A DNA stretch of 32,466 nt from Gemmatimonadota bacterium (GTDB taxonomy: Bacteria; Gemmatimonadota; Gemmatimonadetes; Gemmatimonadales; Gemmatimonadaceae): positions 1 through 32,466 of the forward strand of contig JAJTGR010000001.1 of NCBI GenBank assembly GCA_021299375.1. Direction: 5' to 3'. Both the position numbers and the translations under genes were made by a program. Shown piece by piece: positions 31,790-32,466 of the stretch; positions within the stretch are counted from its first letter, which is position 1, and every line of letters starts with the position of its first letter. The notes under the pieces are model-generated. The model searched no databases and was not told where the DNA came from. It saw nothing but the letters and a program-made list of their open reading frames with translations.

Positions 31790-32466
31790 GCGACGCGACG
31801 GCCCCCGCCGTCGAGCTGTCGCGCCTCCGCTTTGCCTACCGCGCCGGGCACGACGTGCTGGCGATCGACCACCTGACCATCGCGCGCGCTGAGACGGTGT
31901 TTCTGCACGGGCCGAGCGGCAGTGGCAAGACCACGCTGCTCGGCCTTCTTGCGGGTGTGCTGCAGGCCACCAGCGGGCAGGTGCGCGTGCTCGGCCAGGA
32001 CTTCAGCACCATGTCGAGCGGCGCCCGCGACGCGTTTCGGGCGCGGCACCTCGGCTACGTGTTCCAGATGTTCAACCTCATTCCGTATCTCTCGGTGCGG
32101 GAGAACATTCTGCTGCCCATCCGGCTGGAAGCGGCCCGGCGGGCGCGTCTGGGGACCGCGTCCTTCGAGGCGGCGGTGCAGGACGTGGCGGGGCAGCTGG
32201 ACATCGCGCGCCATCTCGATTCGCCCATCGCGGAACTCAGCGTGGGACAGCAGCAGCGGGTGGCGGCTGCCCGCGCGCTGATCGGCAGCCCGGAGGTGGT
32301 GATCGCCGACGAGCCCACGAGCGCGCTCGACACCGACCGACGCGAGCGGTTCCTCGAGCTCCTGTTCCAGTCGTGTGCGAAGGCCCACGCCACGCTCGTG
32401 TTCGTGAGCCATGATCACACGCTCATGCCGCTCTTCTCGCGCATCGTGGAACTGCCGGAGATCAAC
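31786..32466 (+). CDS. ABC transporter ATP-binding protein, LolD/MacB-like (truncated by window edge)
   Basis: 227 codons are visible and the frame runs off the window. Walker A is GPSGSGKTT (42-50). The Q-loop is in [18 protein letters not shown], a hallmark of the LolD/MacB/FtsE group. The signature is LSVGQQQR, Walker [11 protein letters not shown], and the H-loop SHD. It would power a membrane permease expected just downstream. The start overlaps the DUF3299 stop by ATGA, so the pair is co-translated. Probably only a few residues are missing. Confidence 0.92.
   Translation, partial: MSDATAPAVELSRLRFAYRAGHDVLAIDHLTIARAETVFLHGPSGSGKTTLLGLLAGVLQATSGQVRVLGQDFSTMSSGARDAFRARHLGYVFQMFNLIPYLSVRENILLPIRLEAARRARLGTASFEAAVQDVAGQLDIARHLDSPIAELSVGQQQRVAAARALIGSPEVVIADEPTSALDTDRRERFLELLFQSCAKAHATLVFVSHDHTLMPLFSRIVELPEIN

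Overview
The window is about 70% GC with dense, mostly co-directional genes joined by ATGA, GTGA or TGATG overlaps. It has an outer-membrane TamA/TamB pair, a GWxTD-domain protein and PASTA, NlpC and large hybrid-kinase genes. This suggests a Gram-negative (diderm), high-GC bacterium of the Gemmatimonadota type (Gemmatimonas-like). That placement is inferred from gene content and style; no rRNA gene is present.

Layout. A minus-strand four-helix-bundle (S23-like) gene (123-521) lies between two tandem-repeat arrays. The plus strand then runs tamA, tamB, a possible 23-codon coupling ORF, a 1277-residue hybrid histidine kinase whose phospho-acceptor His is replaced by Asn, and an NlpC/P60 peptidase. 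An inverted repeat array follows, then a minus-strand DUF6941-like gene diverging from a plus-strand trio (EamA transporter, HAD phosphatase, unknown 251-residue protein). A second inverted array separates this trio from a long minus-strand block (31111 down to 15620). In transcription order the block is ruvB, GWxTD protein, queA, tgt, yajC, def, fmt, rsmB, PASTA protein, rpe, tlpA-like, tsaD, lgt-like, then feoA, feoB and a 42-residue Cys-rich FeoB-associated protein. The feo genes have their own Fur-box-like promoter. The window ends on the plus strand with a DUF3299 protein and the start of an ABC transporter ATPase.

How the genes fit together. tamA-tamB act in outer-membrane protein and lipid traffic. 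The ruvB-queA-tgt-yajC order is the familiar bacterial one, here interrupted by the GWxTD gene. def-fmt-rsmB form the classical initiator-Met/16S rRNA modification cluster. feoA-feoB plus the Cys-rich protein form a ferrous-iron uptake unit. DUF3299 plus the ABC ATPase look like an envelope or metal-related export/uptake module.

The most unusual signal is a family of short tandem arrays built on the core GCGCGAGCT. The period is exactly 14 bp between genes. At five gene 3' ends the core reads in the sense direction just after the stop codon, so convergent gene pairs carry inverted arrays. A related array with a 15-bp, frame-preserving period lies inside the GWxTD coding sequence and encodes an LF[PKRN]LA pentapeptide repeat. 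I know of no named family matching it, and it is the best candidate here for something undescribed.
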